In this document: piece after piece, positions 62,533 through 64,000 of the stretch
Layout of the letters: each line of letters opens with the position of its first letter
How positions within the stretch are numbered: position 1 is the first letter of the stretch
Source of the DNA: Verrucomicrobiaceae bacterium
GTDB lineage: Bacteria > Verrucomicrobiota > Verrucomicrobiia > Verrucomicrobiales > Verrucomicrobiaceae
Assembly (NCBI GenBank): GCA_019694165.1
Contig: JAIBCL010000032.1
Span: 1 to 64,000 of the forward strand
DNA length: 64,000 nt
Direction: 5' to 3'
The notes under the pieces: generated by a model
Seen by the model: the letters and a program-made list of their open reading frames with translations, nothing else
The model's database searches: none
What the model was told of the DNA's origin: nothing
Program-made: the position numbers and the translations under genes

Positions 62533-63036
62533 CTACTCCGCCGCCGCGCCGATGAAGATCTCCGAGACCTTGCCGTCCTTGAACGTGAAGATCACCCCGC
62601 CATACACAGAGCCGGCCACGAAGGTTTTGCCCGCGATGCTCTGCTCCTTGTCGTGAAATTTCCCGTACGCCTTCGTCACATCCGCGATGGAACTGCCAAT
62701 CTGGATGCCGCGTGCCGTGACAAGCTTGCAGGGTGCCGTGGCGGTGATGCTCGCAAGGGTTTTTGCGCCACCCTTGGACTCCGACGCCATGTTCAGTTTC
62801 AAGCCGGCGCTCTTGAAGCGCCACTCTTGCACCCACTCGCCTGTCGCTTCCCACAGCGTGTCCTTGCCCTTGCTCTCAGGCTTGCCGACGAGCGCCGTCG
62901 TCTGAGAGGCCGTCTGCCCCAACTTGAGCTTGCCCAAAGACTCGCCCTCCAAGGGCATGTCCCCGGCGTGCAGCGCTGCGAGCCACGAAACAAAGGCGAC
63001 CATCCAGAAAGCGGTGGCGCGGTGAACGAATCTCAT
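62533..63036 (-). CDS. Small secreted protein with duplicated beta domain
   Basis: From ATG 63036 the 167-residue product has a signal peptide (about 1-25, ending LAALHAGD). The mature part has two short copies of a BamE/SmpA-like pattern: GKLKLGQTASQTTALVGKPE and IQIGSSIADVTKAYGKFHD, each followed by strands (VQEWRFKSAGLKLNM, VIFTFKDGKVSEIFIG). This G-x-T-x-x-x-V-x-x-x-x-G-x-P form is found in outer-membrane lipoprotein assembly proteins and other small secreted domains; no lipobox is seen. The function is unknown. Confidence 0.6.
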   Translation of the reverse strand: MRFVHRATAFWMVAFVSWLAALHAGDMPLEGESLGKLKLGQTASQTTALVGKPESKGKDTLWEATGEWVQEWRFKSAGLKLNMASESKGGAKTLASITATAPCKLVTARGIQIGSSIADVTKAYGKFHDKEQSIAGKTFVAGSVYGGVIFTFKDGKVSEIFIGAAAE

Positions 63037-63151
63037 GATCGGCGGAAGAGGCGGAAGCATGGCCCCGAACATGTGGCAATGCCGCAGCTTTGCCAGCAAA
63101 TCGTCAGGGACTTCATAACCGTCTCTGGTCGGAGTGCCTGCCGTCAGCGTC

Positions 63152-63823
63152 TCACCGCCCTTCCCAAAGCTTCACGGAGTCGATGTCACAAGTTCCGAAA
63201 TCGACGGCCTTGAAGTCGATCTGCGCCTGCCCCGTCATGTCGATGTTCTTGCTCTCGAAGACATGCTTCACGCCGTCAACCCGGAGCAGGATCGCACCCG
63301 TCTTCAGCTCGATGACGACGTCATGCCACTGGTTGAGCGCGAAGAGCGGCTTCTCGATCTCAAACTTGCCGGCATCTTTCTTGATGGTCAGCGTGGTCGC
63401 CTTCTCGCCAAAGCTGATCGTGTGGATGTGATGGCCCAGATCAAAGAGAGGAAAACCCTTCTGATAAGCCTTGGCGTCGTAACGCACGCGCACGGCACAG
63501 ACGAAATTCTCCGGCACCTTCTTGAGCCAGATGACCGGCTTCAGGCCCGCATGGGAGGGATCGTCGCTGGCCTTCTTTTTCTCCTGAAACTCCTTGGGCG
63601 ACTCGCTGCCGTGCAAAATGCCGTCCTTCACCACCCACGTCGTGTTCTGCCGCACCTCCCAGAAGTCTGGGTTGATAGTGCCGGCGTCAAAAGTGTCCTC
63701 ATATACGAGCTTCAGGTCCTTGAAGAACTGCGGCTGATAGGCGGCATCCGCCGCCAGCAGTCGCGGCGAAAATGAAATGGCAAGCACGGTCAAGACGACG
63801 GCAGGGGCAAAACGGCAGGTCAT
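63152..63823 (-). CDS. Secreted LamG/DUF1080-like protein
   Basis: From ATG 63823 the 223-residue product has a signal peptide (MTCRFAPAVVLTVLAISFSP, cleavage near LLAAD) and a concanavalin-like sandwich: LVYEDTFDAGTINPDFWEVR, TWVVKDGILHG, FVCAVRVRYDAKAYQKGFPL, WHDVVIELKTGAILLRVDGV. This resembles DUF1080 and other family-16-like carbohydrate-binding folds common in this phylum, but I see no catalytic Glu pair. It lies 119 bp from the divergent gene at the right edge. Confidence 0.65.
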   Translation of the reverse strand: MTCRFAPAVVLTVLAISFSPRLLAADAAYQPQFFKDLKLVYEDTFDAGTINPDFWEVRQNTTWVVKDGILHGSESPKEFQEKKKASDDPSHAGLKPVIWLKKVPENFVCAVRVRYDAKAYQKGFPLFDLGHHIHTISFGEKATTLTIKKDAGKFEIEKPLFALNQWHDVVIELKTGAILLRVDGVKHVFESKNIDMTGQAQIDFKAVDFGTCDIDSVKLWEGR

Positions 63824-63942
63824 GCGCGCGAAAACGTGCAACGCGCGGGGAGTTTTCAGCGGATCGCGCCCTTGACTTGTCGGGACATTGGTCCTCATCA
63901 CCCCCTCCGGACCAAACGCCGACCTGCAAGCCCTCGACCAAC

Positions 63943-64000
63943 ATGAGCCAGACCTCCACCTCCGCCGCCGACGGCAAAACTCGCTGCCACTGGTGCAGTT
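63943..64000 (+). CDS. Start of a gene, possibly DNA-3-methyladenine glycosylase I (partial)
   Basis: The frame from ATG 63943 runs off the right edge and encodes MSQTSTSAADGKTRCHWCS. The R-C-x-W-C/G segment after a short polar leader is how Tag proteins begin, the first Cys being a zinc ligand. With only 19 residues this is a guess from a short motif; another zinc-finger protein is possible. Confidence 0.4.
   Translation, partial: MSQTSTSAADGKTRCHWCS

Overview
The window is GC-rich chromosomal DNA, most likely from a member of the Verrucomicrobiota, close to Verrucomicrobiales. This rests on gene content: a DUF1080 protein, an SHD1-type secreted metallopeptidase, large secreted amylases ending in the CxP-like sheet domain usual in this phylum, a DUF4091 protein, PstC and PstA with enlarged extracytoplasmic parts, and few Shine-Dalgarno sequences. 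No rRNA, tRNA or CRISPR array was seen. The left edge holds the last 26 codons of an IS3-type transposase; the right edge holds the start of a gene that looks like tag.

Layout. 0.4-8.3 kb: a PAP2-like membrane enzyme, then a minus-strand molybdenum hydroxylase group (2Fe-2S subunit, molybdopterin subunit, XdhC, MocA-like cytidylyltransferase, a secreted protein), with an OprO/P-like porin divergent from it. 8.3-10.0 kb: decayed DNA with a broken Ser/Thr kinase-LRR gene and repeats. 10.1-17.6 kb: arsC and an aquaporin, divergent from a pst phosphate transporter locus (pstS, pstC, pstA and two pstB genes). 17.7-20.5 kb: a thioredoxin-like protein, a VTT membrane protein and an HTTM-like pair. 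20.6-27.9 kb: a carbohydrate cassette (DUF4091 hydrolase, beta-propeller, DUF1080, MFS carrier, sodium:solute symporter). 28-34 kb: a histone H1-like protein, a conserved hypothetical, rpe, tadA, mazG, trxA, a sugar-type ABC permease and a second VTT protein. 34-40.7 kb: a secreted metallopeptidase and two ECF sigma modules, the second driving a 960-residue vWA protein. 40.9-53.2 kb: two consecutive secreted amylases, one of 2860 residues with two different predicted catalytic modules. 53.4-61.4 kb: a surface-glycan locus (WbqC, NeuD-like acyltransferase, GT2, GT-C membrane enzyme) divergent from a deoxysugar operon (NDP-hexose 2,3-dehydratase, Gfo/Idh reductase, WecE-like aminotransferase). 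61.4-64 kb: three secreted proteins and the possible tag start.

Two repeat families stand out. Family A is a long palindrome with arms beginning CCCCCTCACCCC; six copies lie between genes, two of them inside the pst locus. Family B is a hairpin element with two copies, one on each side of mazG. A third kind of repeat appears inside the broken kinase gene, where it stays in frame.

How the genes work together. The molybdenum cluster pairs an Ior-type hydroxylase with the cofactor-maturation proteins it would need. The arsenate and phosphate genes share one control region that holds a possible PHO box. The deoxysugar operon is consistent with a 4-amino-2,4,6-trideoxyhexose, perhaps acylated by the divergent NeuD-like enzyme and transferred to a surface glycan. 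The two amylases form an alpha-glucan degradation unit. All functions are inferred from sequence motifs read by eye; no database search was run.
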